From Aliikangiella coralliicola (lineage in GTDB: Bacteria > Pseudomonadota > Gammaproteobacteria > Enterobacterales > Kangiellaceae), in contig NZ_ML660172.1 of NCBI RefSeq assembly GCF_007004725.1, positions 124,001 to 188,000 of the forward strand: a DNA stretch of 64,000 nt, read 5' to 3'. Shown in pieces: positions 17,745 through 26,922 of this stretch. The translations under genes were made by a program, and so were the position numbers. The notes under the pieces are model-generated. The model ran no database searches, was not told the origin of the DNA, and worked only from the letters and a program-made list of their open reading frames with translations. The number at the start of each line of letters is the position of its first letter. The first letter of the stretch is position 1.

Positions 17745-20328
17745 TGAAATTCGAGAAGCTTTCTTGGCGTTTTTTGAGAAAAACGGACACCAGCGTGTTG
17801 ATTCAAGTCCGCTTGTTCCCGGCAACGATCCGACATTGTTGTTTACCAATGCGGGAATGGTGCAGTTTAAGGAGTGCTTTTTAGGCACCGAAAAAAGAAG
17901 TTATGTTCGTGCGACTAGTTCTCAGCGTTGTGTCAGAGCAGGTGGAAAACACAATGACCTGGAAAATGTTGGTTATACCGCGAGACACCATACCTTTTTT
18001 GAAATGCTCGGAAATTTTAGTTTCGGCGATTATTTTAAACATGAAGCTATCCGCTTTGCCTGGGAGTTTTTAACGGAAACATTAAAGTTACCCAAAGAAA
18101 AGTTGTGGGTGACTGTTCATCGAGATGACAAGGAATCAGAAGATATCTGGTTTAATGAAATAGGCATCGACCAAAACCGATTTTCCAGACTAGGTGATAA
18201 AGATAATTTTTGGTCAATGGGTGATACTGGTCCTTGTGGTCCGTGCAGTGAAATTTTTTATGATCATGGTGAAGACGTTGCCGGTGGACCGCCAGGCACT
18301 CCAGAAGAAGATGGCGATCGCTATATCGAAATCTGGAATCTGGTTTTCATGCAATTTAATCGCAGTAAGAATGGTGAAATGAAACCATTACCAAAACCTT
18401 CTGTTGATACTGGAATGGGATTGGAGCGAATCGCCGCAGTTATGCAGCATGTCCACAACAATTACCAGATTGATTTGTTTGCCAATTTGATCGACTTTAT
18501 CGCTAAGACACTCAATGTTAGCGACCACAGCAATCAGTCTTTGCGAGTCATTGCTGATCACATCCGTTCTTGTTCCTTCATGATTGTTGACGGCGTGTTA
18601 CCGGGAAATGAAGAGAGAAGTTATGTTTTGCGCCGGATAATTCGTCGCGCGATAAGACATGGCAACAAGCTCGGCGCGACCGGTAGTTTTTTTCACAAAC
18701 TTGTCAGCGCGTTAGTTCAGGAAATGGGCGAGGCTTATCCCGAACTCAAGGCTAAACAAGCTTTTATTGAGAAGACCTTATCCATTGAAGAAGAGCAATT
18801 TGCTCGAACTTTAAACAACGGAATGAAGATCCTACAGAGCTATATCGAGCAGATGAACGGAACCGTTATTGATGGCGAAATGGTTTTTAAACTAAAAGAT
18901 ACCTACGGATTTCCTGATGATTTAACCGCTGATATTGCGCGAGAAAAAGGCCTGACGATTGACAAAAATAAGTTCGACGAGTTACTAGCCAATCAACAAG
19001 CTTCAGGCAGAGAGCAGGGCGGTTTTAAAACCGATTATAATGATACTGTTGAAGTTGAGTCAGAAACCGAGTTTCTTGGGTATGAGCGGCTAAATTGTGA
19101 GGCTAAGGTATTAGGGATCCTGGTGGAAGGTGGTCAGGTTGACGCCGTTACCTCTGGAACAGAAGCCGCTATCATTCTTGATAAAACACCGTTTTATGCC
19201 GAAGCAGGTGGTCAGGTTGGCGATAAAGGCATCTTACTCGGAGAAGGATTTGAATTTGAAGTGCAAGACACAGTGAAAGTTCAAGATGCCTTTTTACACA
19301 AAGGCGTTGTGCGTCAGGGAACCATTCAAATTTCCGAGTCGTTAGAGGCAACCATTAATCAACAAGAAAGACATGAAACAGCGTTAAATCATTCCGCTAC
19401 GCATTTAATGCACGCTGCGCTACGAGAAATTTTAGGAGAGCATGTTCAACAAAAAGGGTCTTTGGTGGATAGTCAAAGATTAAGATTTGATTTTTCTCAT
19501 CCAGTTGCGGTTACTGAAGAAGAATTATTTAAAATCGAAAAACTGGTTAACAAGCATATTCGATTAAATCATCCCGTTGAAACTAAACTTAGTTCTATTG
19601 ATGATGCTAAGAAGCTCGGTGCCATGATGTTGTTTGGTGAAAAGTATGGAGAAACCGTACGGGTGTTAACCATGTCGAATTTTTCCGTTGAACTATGTGG
19701 TGGAACTCACGTAGAACGTACCGGCGATATCGGTGCATTTAAAATTATCAGTGAGCAAGGTATCGCTTCCGGCGTGAGAAGAATTGAAGCCATTACTGGC
19801 GATAGTGCTATTGAATATACACAGAAGCAAGGTTGGTTAATTAATCAGCTTGCTTCTTCGTTAAAAACTGATCGCTTATCGTTGAGTGAAAAAGTTGAAC
19901 AGTTAATTGTGAAATCTAAATCACAAGATCGTGAAATAGAAAAACTAAAGAGCAAAATTTCATCATCGCAGGGAAGTGATTTACTCAGTTTACAGATTAA
20001 AGTGGGCGATGTGTCGGTGTTAGCAACGAAAGTTGATGGAGTTGACACAAAAACCTTGCGTGCTTTGAGCGATCAGGTTAAAAATAAGCTTGGAAGTGGA
20101 GTAATTGCATTAGCAGCAGAAGTTGATGGTAAAATTAGTTTGATTACTGGTGTTACCAAAGACCTGACTCCTAAGTATCATGCCGGCAACTTGATGAAGG
20201 CATTATCTGAAAAAATTGGTGGTCGTGGAGGAGGTCGACCGGATATGGCACAAGGAGGAGGCAGTGATTTGGCTGCATTAGATTCCGCGCTGGCGTGGGT
20301 CAAAGACTGGGTAAGTGCACAAAAATAG
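17728..20328 (+). CDS. alaS: Alanyl-tRNA synthetase
   Basis: This enzyme charges tRNA-Ala and hydrolyses mischarged Ser- or Gly-tRNA-Ala. Class II catalytic motifs are clear at the N-terminus ([17 protein letters not shown], and [18 protein letters not shown]). The editing domain has HSATH with His555 and His559 and CGGTH with Cys657 and His661, the four zinc ligands. The DHHA1-type C-terminal domain has [15 protein letters not shown]. Length, 866 residues, is normal. The GTG at 17728 is chosen because GGAG lies nine bases upstream; an ATG two codons later (17734) is also possible. The start overlaps the end of recX by 17 bases. Confidence 0.98.
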   Translation: MSMTSSEIREAFLAFFEKNGHQRVDSSPLVPGNDPTLLFTNAGMVQFKECFLGTEKRSYVRATSSQRCVRAGGKHNDLENVGYTARHHTFFEMLGNFSFGDYFKHEAIRFAWEFLTETLKLPKEKLWVTVHRDDKESEDIWFNEIGIDQNRFSRLGDKDNFWSMGDTGPCGPCSEIFYDHGEDVAGGPPGTPEEDGDRYIEIWNLVFMQFNRSKNGEMKPLPKPSVDTGMGLERIAAVMQHVHNNYQIDLFANLIDFIAKTLNVSDHSNQSLRVIADHIRSCSFMIVDGVLPGNEERSYVLRRIIRRAIRHGNKLGATGSFFHKLVSALVQEMGEAYPELKAKQAFIEKTLSIEEEQFARTLNNGMKILQSYIEQMNGTVIDGEMVFKLKDTYGFPDDLTADIAREKGLTIDKNKFDELLANQQASGREQGGFKTDYNDTVEVESETEFLGYERLNCEAKVLGILVEGGQVDAVTSGTEAAIILDKTPFYAEAGGQVGDKGILLGEGFEFEVQDTVKVQDAFLHKGVVRQGTIQISESLEATINQQERHETALNHSATHLMHAALREILGEHVQQKGSLVDSQRLRFDFSHPVAVTEEELFKIEKLVNKHIRLNHPVETKLSSIDDAKKLGAMMLFGEKYGETVRVLTMSNFSVELCGGTHVERTGDIGAFKIISEQGIASGVRRIEAITGDSAIEYTQKQGWLINQLASSLKTDRLSLSEKVEQLIVKSKSQDREIEKLKSKISSSQGSDLLSLQIKVGDVSVLATKVDGVDTKTLRALSDQVKNKLGSGVIALAAEVDGKISLITGVTKDLTPKYHAGNLMKALSEKIGGRGGGRPDMAQGGGSDLAALDSALAWVKDWVSAQK

Positions 20329-20367
20329 ATATAAACGCGGTTTTTTGTATACAAATAAAATAATACA

Positions 20368-20396
20368 GTGACTAGGAAATAGTCTATTGTTATAAT
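20368..20396 (+). promoter_or_regulatory. csrA promoter and GGA-rich leader
   Basis: GTGACT (20368-20373), a 17-base spacer and a perfect TATAAT (20391-20396) predict a start near 20403. The leader from there to the csrA ATG contains AGGGA in a short hairpin (TATAGG..CCTATA, about 20413-20427), AAGGA at about 20431-20435 and GAGGAG at the ribosome site. This layout suits autoregulation by CsrA, as known in Escherichia coli; here it is inferred. Confidence 0.6.
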
Positions 20397-20477
20397 TGCG
20401 CACCTTTTTTATAGGGACCTATAAGAGTTAAGGACGCATTAACCAATTTAGATAGCCAAAATTTGAGGAGATTGGCA

Positions 20478-20663
20478 ATGTTGATTTTGACTCGCCGTGT
20501 TGGCGAAACCTTGATGATCGGTGATGAAGTAACGGTAACTGTGTTGGGTGTGAAAGGTAACCAGGTTCGTATTGGTGTGAATGCCCCCAAAGAAGTTTCT
20601 GTTCATCGTGAAGAAATATATATGCGCATACAGCGCGAAAAAGAAATGGCATCTGGTGAATAG
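20478..20663 (+). CDS. csrA: CsrA/RsmA carbon storage regulator
   Basis: CsrA is a small dimeric RNA-binding protein that binds GGA motifs in mRNA leaders and controls translation and mRNA stability. The 61-residue product has the near-invariant start [20 protein letters not shown] and the RNA-binding segment [17 protein letters not shown], including the Arg of VHREEI. GAGGAGAT lies five bases before the ATG at 20478, which is also the start shared by the family; a longer frame upstream is not used. Its position after alaS is conserved in gammaproteobacteria. A 16-base perfect palindrome (20659-20674) overlaps the stop codon. A candidate titrating RNA lies at 2693-3234. Confidence 0.99.
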   Translation: MLILTRRVGETLMIGDEVTVTVLGVKGNQVRIGVNAPKEVSVHREEIYMRIQREKEMASGE

Positions 20664-20716
20664 TGATCACTATTTAACCATCCACACAAGGAATCTGATT
20701 AATTGTAAAAAAGTGA

Positions 20717-20744
20717 TTGATTTTTACTTTTAATCAGGTAGTAT
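20717..20744 (+). promoter_or_regulatory. Probable promoter of tRNA-Ser
   Basis: TTGATT (20717-20722), a 16-base spacer and TAGTAT (20739-20744), followed by a C-rich discriminator typical of stable RNA genes, lie about 38 bases before the tRNA. Confidence 0.55.
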
Positions 20745-20781
20745 TCTCCCCCGCAAAAAACAGCGAATTTAAAGTGAAAAT

Positions 20782-20873
20782 GGAGAGATGGCCGAGCGGC
20801 TGAAGGCGCTCCCCTGCTAAGGGAGTATGGGTTTTATAGCCCATCGAGGGTTCGAATCCCTCTCTCTCCGCCA
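20782..20873 (+). tRNA. tRNA-Ser (anticodon GCU)
   Basis: The acceptor stem GGAGAGA pairs with TCTCTCC, followed by G and an encoded CCA. The anticodon stem CCCCT/AGGGG-type region shows loop CTGCTAA with anticodon GCT, reading AGC/AGU. A long variable arm and the GGTTCGAATCC T-arm confirm the class II serine type. Confidence 0.97.
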
Positions 20874-20953
20874 TTACTTAACTTGAAACTGTTAAGCAAA
20901 TATTAAGCGGTTTTGGAACCTTTTGATTTAACCGAAATTTTTAAAGAATTTCG

Positions 20954-20982
20954 TTGACAACAGAAAGTCCCATAAGGATAAT
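20954..20982 (+). promoter_or_regulatory. Promoter of tRNA-Arg
   Basis: A perfect TTGACA (20954-20959), a 17-base spacer and GATAAT (20977-20982) are followed by a GC-rich discriminator about 39 bases before the tRNA. Confidence 0.8.
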
Positions 20983-21020
20983 ACCGCTCCCTTTGACGCA
21001 TCGCGCCAAAGATTCATAAC

Positions 21021-21097
21021 GCGCATGTAGCTCAGCTGGATAGAGTACCTGGCTACGAACCAGGCGGTCGGAGGTTCGACTCCTTCCATGCGCGCCA
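21021..21097 (+). tRNA. tRNA-Arg (anticodon ACG)
   Basis: Acceptor stem GCGCATG pairs with CATGCGC, followed by G and encoded CCA. The anticodon stem-loop CCTGG-CTACGAA-CCAGG gives anticodon ACG, whose A34 would be converted to inosine by TadA, encoded at 53226-53684 in this window. T-arm GGAGGTTCGACTCC is normal. Confidence 0.97.
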
Positions 21098-21104
21098 TAT
21101 GTAA

Positions 21105-21140
21105 CGGGGCTTTTAGTTTAACTAAAAGCCCCGTTTTTTT
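21105..21140 (+). terminator. Rho-independent terminator after tRNA-Arg
   Basis: A nearly loopless 14-bp stem starts CGGGGCTTTTAG and ends with its complement CTAAAAGCCCCG, followed by seven T residues. Confidence 0.93.
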
Positions 21141-21370
21141 ATGCCTCAGTTTATGTGCGTTAACTCTTCTGCAAATACCCCAATAATTTAAATCTTCGCC
21201 ATTTAACTCAAGTTCAGAATGTTTCGTCTAGACTAGTGTTGATTTGCTGAATAATAGATGGTCTCCATTTATTATATTTTGTGATGTAAGTTTTTGATAT
21301 TGTTACTCTAATCAATCAACTACTGCTATTATTGTGATATTAAAAATAGCGCTAACTAGCCGGAGAATGT

Positions 21371-21991
21371 ATGTATCGAAGTTTTGGTGTACTGATTACT
21401 TTAATTTTTGTTTGTTTGCTAGCCTTTCTTACTGGGTGCGCAACGCTTAATCAGTCTGAGTGTCAAGTAGCGAATTGGGAAATCATTGGACTTGAAGATG
21501 GTTCAGCAGGTAGACCAAGCTCCTATGTCGGCCAACACCGCAGCGCTTGTGCCGAATATGGCATTGTTCCAGATCTCGACAAGTATCTTTTGGGTCACAA
21601 AAAAGGGTTGCGTCAATTTTGCACCTACCAAAATGGCTTTAATCTGGGTAATCAGGGACGCAGTTTTAGCAATGTTTGTCCGCAAGAGCTGGCCGGTGAG
21701 TTCCGACGTGGGTTTGACCGAGGATACCAGTTCTATGGGCTTCGCTCAGAAATAGGACAACTCAAGTCATCAATAGCGTCACACCACGATCGGCTGCATC
21801 ACATATCCACTAAAATTCAACGCCATGAAGATACTATTATTGCTGGGAATACCTCGGTTGAAAGCCGGCGCAGGCTTCTCAATGAAATTGAGGAACTTCG
21901 TCATGAGCAGGATGATATTGAGCACGAGCTTCCGCAGCTTGAAAGAAGGTTATTTGAACTAGAAGACCAATATGAGCGGCTCAACCAATAA
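21371..21991 (+). CDS. DUF2799 lipoprotein with C-terminal coiled coil
   Basis: The 206-residue product has a lipoprotein signal ending FLTGC (Cys near residue 22). The DUF2799 pattern follows: ECQVANWEIIGLEDGSAG, a conserved HRSAC, LLGHKKGLRQFCTYQNGF and GNQGRSFSNVCP, with paired Cys that may be disulphide-bonded. After this domain, residues about 125-205 form a long charged coiled coil (repeated E-L-x-x-E/Q heptads). It is a membrane-anchored envelope protein of unknown function. The next gene overlaps its last 20 bases, implying co-expression. Confidence 0.85.
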   Translation: MYRSFGVLITLIFVCLLAFLTGCATLNQSECQVANWEIIGLEDGSAGRPSSYVGQHRSACAEYGIVPDLDKYLLGHKKGLRQFCTYQNGFNLGNQGRSFSNVCPQELAGEFRRGFDRGYQFYGLRSEIGQLKSSIASHHDRLHHISTKIQRHEDTIIAGNTSVESRRRLLNEIEELRHEQDDIEHELPQLERRLFELEDQYERLNQ

Positions 21992-22235
21992 TCAGACCCA
22001 AAATCAAACCCAAGTATTAAAGGTTGAATTTAACCTGACGATACCAGCTGATGAATACATCCGTTATTACCGTGGTGAGATAAAGTGGGTGCAAGTTCGT
22101 GCTATTAACGGACTGAAAGTAAGATTTCCTGCCAACCTGCTTTATCCCCATGTGTCACATAACGGTATTAATGGAAGATTTGTATTGGAATATCTAGCGG
22201 GAGGAAAAGCGGTATCTTTACGTAAAATTCGCTAG
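21972..22235 (+). CDS. DUF2835 family small protein
   Basis: An 87-residue cytoplasmic protein with the DUF2835 signature: IPADEYIRYYRGEIKWVQV, then GLKVRFPANLLYPHVSHNGI and NGRFVLEYL. The family is small, widespread in gammaproteobacteria, and has no known function. Its ATG lies within the end of the DUF2799 gene (20-base overlap), so translational coupling is likely. The first 15 residues are Asn/Gln/Thr-rich and probably disordered. Confidence 0.85.
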   Translation: MSGSTNNQTQNQTQVLKVEFNLTIPADEYIRYYRGEIKWVQVRAINGLKVRFPANLLYPHVSHNGINGRFVLEYLAGGKAVSLRKIR

Positions 22236-22349
22236 ATTTGATGCGCTGCGTCATCAGTGGCGCAACATAACATGTTGATATATATAGAATAAAAAAACTT
22301 TAAAAAAAACTTTAAACTGGTCGGATGATTTTCCATAATAGATTTGGAC

Positions 22350-22363
22350 TAGGCTTAAGCCTA
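22350..22363. promoter_or_regulatory. Perfect 14-bp palindrome upstream of the DUF1302 gene
   Basis: TAGGCTTAAGCCTA is a perfect palindrome about 125 bases before the DUF1302 start and is a good candidate operator. Downstream, GGAGTT (22386-22391) can pair with AACTCC near 22430 with a T-run inside the loop, so the leader may be structured. Confidence 0.45.
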
Positions 22364-22488
22364 TAGTTAGGACATCTTACACCCGGAGTTTGTAAAGAGC
22401 TGCCAGAAAGGTCTTTTTTGTAACTCCAGTCAAAAAAACGATTTTCGACTAATTATACAATCCGCTCTCACACGGGGAAGGTAATAAA

Positions 22489-24246
22489 ATGATAAAAAAA
22501 GGGCTATACCAAATGCATAAACCAAAAGTTGCAGTAGTTGCAGCGGCTGTCGCATTAGCACTCTCTGTTGGACAAACGGCACAAGCCGTCGAGATTAATT
22601 CGGAAAACTGGAACGGCAGTTGGGACACTACCGTATCATTAGGTACCAGTATCCGAGTTGAAGAACGCGATAATGATAGAATCGGTCATGGCAACCTGGC
22701 TGAACTTTTAAATTTGCCAGCCATTGATTTGACCCAAGGCTCATGGTCTCACAATGGTGACGACGGCAACTTGAATTTTGATAAAAATGATCCTTTTTCA
22801 ACCGTGATTAAATTCACGACTGAATTAGGTTTGGAGCATACTAGCGGTTTTGGTTTTTTTGTGCGCGGCACCGGCTTTTATGATTTTGAACTTAACGATA
22901 GTCCTGAAACCCGCAGAAAGCCGATTACAGATGCTGCGCTAGATGAGCAGGGTGAAGATTACCGATTATTAGATGCCTATATATATAAAACATGGGACTT
23001 CGAAGAGACCAGTATGCAAGCGCGGCTTGGTCGACAGGTAATCAGCTGGGGGGAAAGTACATTTATTCAACATGGTCTTTCTGAAATTAACGCCGTTGAC
23101 GTTACCAAATTGAGAGTCCCTGGTTCGGAAATTAAAGAAGGTCTGATTCCTGTGAATACCCTTTGGGCCTCATTAGATTTGACTGAAACACTCAGTTTAG
23201 AAGCTTATGCGCAGTTCGAATGGGAGCATTTTAGAACGGATGAACCCGGCACATACTTCGCTTCACAAGATTTTACTGGTGAAACTGGTACCAGTATCCA
23301 TCTTGGGTTTGCCGTTATTCCTGAAAATACGCCAGGCACAGTTGCAAGAAGGTTAAACGATAGAGACGCCAAAGACGATGGGCAATTCGGGGTAAAATTA
23401 GCGTGGTTAGCGGAAGACTGGAACTATACTGAGTTTGGTTTTTACTATGTTAACTACCACAACAAACGACCGATCATTTCCGCGTTCGCTCACAATGGAA
23501 CGGAAGTTACCGGATTTTTCGAGTATCTTGAAGATATTCAAATGTACGGTTTCAGCTTTAATACTTCCACCGATAGCGGCTACTCGATTGCGGGTGAATT
23601 AACCTACCGTCAGGACGAGCCACTACAAATTGATGATGTTGAATTATTATTTGCAACTTTGGAACCTGTCGGAAGTGTTCCAAGCGGAACCTCTCAAATT
23701 CCAGGCGGTACGCCGCCCGGTGGTGAAATATCAGGCTATCGATTATTCGATACGGTTCAATATCAAGCAACAATTACTAAATTCTGGGGACCGACCTGGG
23801 GCGCTGATCAGTGGACTATGTTAGTCGAGTTTGGTGCGAATAAAATTCTCGATTTCCTGGATCAAGATGAGCTTCGGTTTAATGCACCAGGAACCAATCG
23901 AAGTGGTAACCCTGCTCGTGTGACAGCTGAAGGCGTTGAAACTAATCCATTTGCCGATGATTTTTCATGGGGCTATCGATTGGTTAGTAAGTGGGATTAC
24001 ACCGATGTTGTTGGTGGATGGAATATGTCTCCGCGAATTGTTTTTCAACACGATGTTGAGGGGACAACCCCTGGACCTATTTCAAATTTCGTAGAAGATA
24101 GAAAAGCAGTAACACTCGGTTTAGGATTAGACTATCGCTCGCAATGGAAAGCTGATATTGGTTATTCCATGTTCACTGGCGCTGGTACTGCAAATGTAAT
24201 GGGTGATAAAGATTTTGTCGCTGCTAATATCAGTTATTCATTTTAA
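22489..24246 (+). CDS. DUF1302 outer-membrane beta-barrel protein
   Basis: The 585-residue product has a signal peptide (hydrophobic VAVVAAAVALALSVG, cleavage after TAQA near residue 33). The mature part is rich in alternating aromatic/polar strands typical of an outer-membrane barrel: WDTTVSLGTSIRVEERDND at the start, ARLGRQVISWGES near residue 180, and a C-terminal FVAANISYSF ending in Phe. This matches DUF1302. Such proteins are repeatedly encoded with DUF1329, YCF48 and MMPL proteins, as here; the set is thought, but not proven, to move hydrophobic compounds across the envelope. GGGGAAGG lies eight bases before the ATG. The DUF1329 gene starts 15 bases after the stop. Confidence 0.88.
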   Translation: MIKKGLYQMHKPKVAVVAAAVALALSVGQTAQAVEINSENWNGSWDTTVSLGTSIRVEERDNDRIGHGNLAELLNLPAIDLTQGSWSHNGDDGNLNFDKNDPFSTVIKFTTELGLEHTSGFGFFVRGTGFYDFELNDSPETRRKPITDAALDEQGEDYRLLDAYIYKTWDFEETSMQARLGRQVISWGESTFIQHGLSEINAVDVTKLRVPGSEIKEGLIPVNTLWASLDLTETLSLEAYAQFEWEHFRTDEPGTYFASQDFTGETGTSIHLGFAVIPENTPGTVARRLNDRDAKDDGQFGVKLAWLAEDWNYTEFGFYYVNYHNKRPIISAFAHNGTEVTGFFEYLEDIQMYGFSFNTSTDSGYSIAGELTYRQDEPLQIDDVELLFATLEPVGSVPSGTSQIPGGTPPGGEISGYRLFDTVQYQATITKFWGPTWGADQWTMLVEFGANKILDFLDQDELRFNAPGTNRSGNPARVTAEGVETNPFADDFSWGYRLVSKWDYTDVVGGWNMSPRIVFQHDVEGTTPGPISNFVEDRKAVTLGLGLDYRSQWKADIGYSMFTGAGTANVMGDKDFVAANISYSF

Positions 24247-24261
24247 TAAGGGCAAGCAAAC

Positions 24262-25635
24262 ATGGGTATGAAACTAACAAAAACATTAATCGCCAGTGTG
24301 GTTTGCTTCGGGTTTGCATCAAGCGCCACAATGGCAAAAGTTCCAGCAGAAGATGTCGCGAAACTAGGGACCTCTTTAACGCCGATGGGCTCAGAAATGT
24401 CAGCTAATGCTGATGGTAGTATTCCAGCGTGGGATGGTGGAATTAAAGAACTACCATCTGGTTTTAAATCTGGAGATTTTCATCCGGATCCCTATGCTGA
24501 TGAAAAACCACTTTTCACCATTACTGCTTCTAATGCACAGGAGTATAAAGATAAGCTAACGCCGGGCCAGCTAGCGTTATTCGCTGCTTACCCGCAAACT
24601 TTTAAGATGAACATTTATCCAACTCACCGTAGCGCTTCTTATCCTGAGCATGTCTATGAAGCGACAAGAGCAAATGCTGCTCGCTCGGAACTGGTTGAAG
24701 GTGGTAATGGATTAAAGCAGGCTGCGGTAGGGTTTCCATTTCCAATTCCACAGAATGGTCTTGAAGTAATTTGGAACCATATTGTGCGTTATCGTGGTGA
24801 AACGGTTACCCGAGACACAGGACAGGCTGCGCCGCAACGTGACGGTAGCTACACAATGGTTAAGTTCCGTGATGAATTAGACCAGCTCTACAACAAAAAA
24901 GGTACTAAGCCAGAAGATCTTGAGAAAAACAATATGTTGTTTTACTTCAAGCAGTGGGTTATCTCGCCAGCGCGCTTAGCTGGAACCGCACTTCTGGTTC
25001 ATGAAACACTTGATCAGATTAAAAAGCCACGCCAAGCATGGACTTACAATACTGGTCAACGTCGTGTTCGTCGTGCACCTAATGTGGCATATGACGCGCC
25101 GGGAACCGCTGCTGATGGTTTGAGAACGACTGATGATTTCGATATGTACAATGGTGCACCTAACCGGTATGACTGGAAGTTGATAGGGAAAAAAGAAATG
25201 TATATCCCTTACAACACTTATAAACTGCATTCTAACTCGGTGACTTACGATGAGATTATTCAGGCCGGCCACATCAATCAGGATTTGGTGCGTTATGAAT
25301 TACATCGTGTGTGGGTGGTGGAAGCAAATCTTAAATCTGACACCAGACACCAGTACAAAAAACGCGTTTTCTACATTGATGAAGATAGTTGGCAAATTGC
25401 TGTAACCGATATTTATGACACACAAGATGAGTTATGGCGTGTCGGTTTTGCCCATGCGATTAACTACTACGATGTGCCGACTCTATGGTCTACCCTGGAA
25501 GTTTTTCATGATCTCAAGTCTGGCCGCTACCTCGCGATTGGCCTTGATAATGAAGATGCGATGTATGACTTCAATGCAAAGCGAACCAAAAAAGATTTTA
25601 CGCCTGCAGCCCTTCGCAGAGCCGGCAGACGTTAG
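24262..25635 (+). CDS. DUF1329 periplasmic protein (LolA/outer-membrane lipoprotein-sorting fold)
   Basis: The 457-residue product has a signal peptide (cleavage after TMA near residue 25). The DUF1329 signature is present: ADGSIPAWDGGI near residue 50, NAARSELVEGGNGL, FPFPIPQNGLEVIWNHIVRY, and KKRVFYIDEDSWQIAVTDIY. Members have a LolA-like lipid-binding fold, so this is probably the periplasmic carrier of the cluster. It is 15 bases from the DUF1302 gene, and a terminator follows it, so these two form one expression unit and the YCF48 and MMPL genes another, unless read-through occurs. Confidence 0.9.
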   Translation: MGMKLTKTLIASVVCFGFASSATMAKVPAEDVAKLGTSLTPMGSEMSANADGSIPAWDGGIKELPSGFKSGDFHPDPYADEKPLFTITASNAQEYKDKLTPGQLALFAAYPQTFKMNIYPTHRSASYPEHVYEATRANAARSELVEGGNGLKQAAVGFPFPIPQNGLEVIWNHIVRYRGETVTRDTGQAAPQRDGSYTMVKFRDELDQLYNKKGTKPEDLEKNNMLFYFKQWVISPARLAGTALLVHETLDQIKKPRQAWTYNTGQRRVRRAPNVAYDAPGTAADGLRTTDDFDMYNGAPNRYDWKLIGKKEMYIPYNTYKLHSNSVTYDEIIQAGHINQDLVRYELHRVWVVEANLKSDTRHQYKKRVFYIDEDSWQIAVTDIYDTQDELWRVGFAHAINYYDVPTLWSTLEVFHDLKSGRYLAIGLDNEDAMYDFNAKRTKKDFTPAALRRAGRR

Positions 25636-25701
25636 ACGAAGCCGTTCGATTATTATCGGGCTTTGCGTTTAAAATTAATTTAACGTGTAAAGTCAGTTAA
25701 G

Positions 25702-25726
25702 AGGCCGGTTTCTGCCGGCCTTTTTT
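25702..25726 (+). terminator. Rho-independent terminator after the DUF1329 gene
   Basis: AGGCCGG and CCGGCCT pair around TTTCTG with six T residues at the end. Confidence 0.93.
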
Positions 25727-25803
25727 GTGCCCGAATAAGTGTTATGCTATTTTGGCATGTGTAATTTGTGATCGCTTAGAAAAATATTAATCTGGATAAT
25801 TCG

Positions 25804-26790
25804 ATGTTGACGATAAAGAAATTTATGCGAACTCTCGTATTAATATCACTGTTGATTTCAACAGGTACAGTGGGAGCGCAAGAAAGTGGTGAAGCGCTTA
25901 AGTTGAATACGCCGGCGATCAAGGCTTCACAAAGATTGTTGATGGATGTTCAATCAATTGAAAATAATCGTTTGGTAGCAGTGGGAGAAAGAGGCCATAT
26001 TTTATTGTCCGACGATCAAGGAGAGTCCTGGAGACAAGTATTAATTCCTACTGAAGCTTTACTAACAAGGTTATTTTTTATCGATGGCAAAGTTGGTTGG
26101 GCTGTTGGGCATCAACAAGTCATTCTGAAGACAGAAGATGCAGGAGAGTCGTGGGTCGTTCAATACTCTAACGATAGCCTGGATCAACCTGCGTTGTTTG
26201 ATATCTGGTTCAAGAATGCTAACAATGGAATTGCGATAGGTTCTTACGGACTTTATTTAACTACCAATGATGGCGGTAAAACCTGGGAAGATGTCTACCT
26301 GGAAAATCTCGAAGACGAAGAAATCGGATTTTCCCATTTTTATGCTGTTGCGTATGAACCAGATTCGAAAAAACTATTTATGGCCGGCGAGCTTGGCTTT
26401 TTAGCGGTATCTGATGACCTTGGTCAATCCTGGAAAAAGATGGATAGCCCTTACGAGGGGTCATTTTTCGACATTATCGAGTTACCTAATGGTTATTTAT
26501 TAACACTTGGGTTGAGAGGACATCTATTTCGTTCGAAGGATTTAGGTGAGTCGTGGGAGGAAATTACTACTGGAACGGTTTCTGGGCTACAGAAAGCATT
26601 AGTATTACCTACGAATAAAGTGCTGATCGTCGGTTCAGACGGAACGCAATTGATAAGTAATGATTTTGGAAAATCAGTCAAGCTGTTTCAAAGGGATGAT
26701 CGTGCACATTTAGCGGGAGCGGTAGCGCTTCCTAATCACGAAATATTAATTGTTGGTATCAAGGGTGTTTTAAAAGCACAGCTTAACTAG
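25804..26790 (+). CDS. YCF48/BNR-type secreted beta-propeller
   Basis: A 328-residue exported protein with a signal peptide ending near VGA (residue 24). Repeated Asp-box-like turns, S-D-D-x-G-x-S-W, are seen several times: SDDQGESWRQV, KTEDAGESWVV, TTNDGGKTWED, SDDLGQSWKKM and SKDLGESWEEI. These match the YCF48 family, named after a photosystem II assembly factor but common in non-photosynthetic bacteria next to RND/MMPL proteins. Here it lies 132 bases before the MMPL gene, so it probably acts as a periplasmic partner of that transporter. Confidence 0.88.
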   Translation: MLTIKKFMRTLVLISLLISTGTVGAQESGEALKLNTPAIKASQRLLMDVQSIENNRLVAVGERGHILLSDDQGESWRQVLIPTEALLTRLFFIDGKVGWAVGHQQVILKTEDAGESWVVQYSNDSLDQPALFDIWFKNANNGIAIGSYGLYLTTNDGGKTWEDVYLENLEDEEIGFSHFYAVAYEPDSKKLFMAGELGFLAVSDDLGQSWKKMDSPYEGSFFDIIELPNGYLLTLGLRGHLFRSKDLGESWEEITTGTVSGLQKALVLPTNKVLIVGSDGTQLISNDFGKSVKLFQRDDRAHLAGAVALPNHEILIVGIKGVLKAQLN

Positions 26791-26922
26791 TTTGAGCTGA
26801 TTGAAGGTGTTGTTCTGTTGAGATCAAAGGTGAACTTGCTTAGTGAGCATGACTTAATAACTTATTTTTACTGTTTATTAAATAGCCTTTTTAAAAAGTA
26901 ATTCGTTGGAAAAAACAAAAAT

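Noticed and set aside
20782..21370. tRNA genes as integration site of a genomic island
   Set aside because: No integrase, no duplicated tRNA end and a normal terminator follow. The genes downstream (DUF2799, DUF2835) look like core genes.
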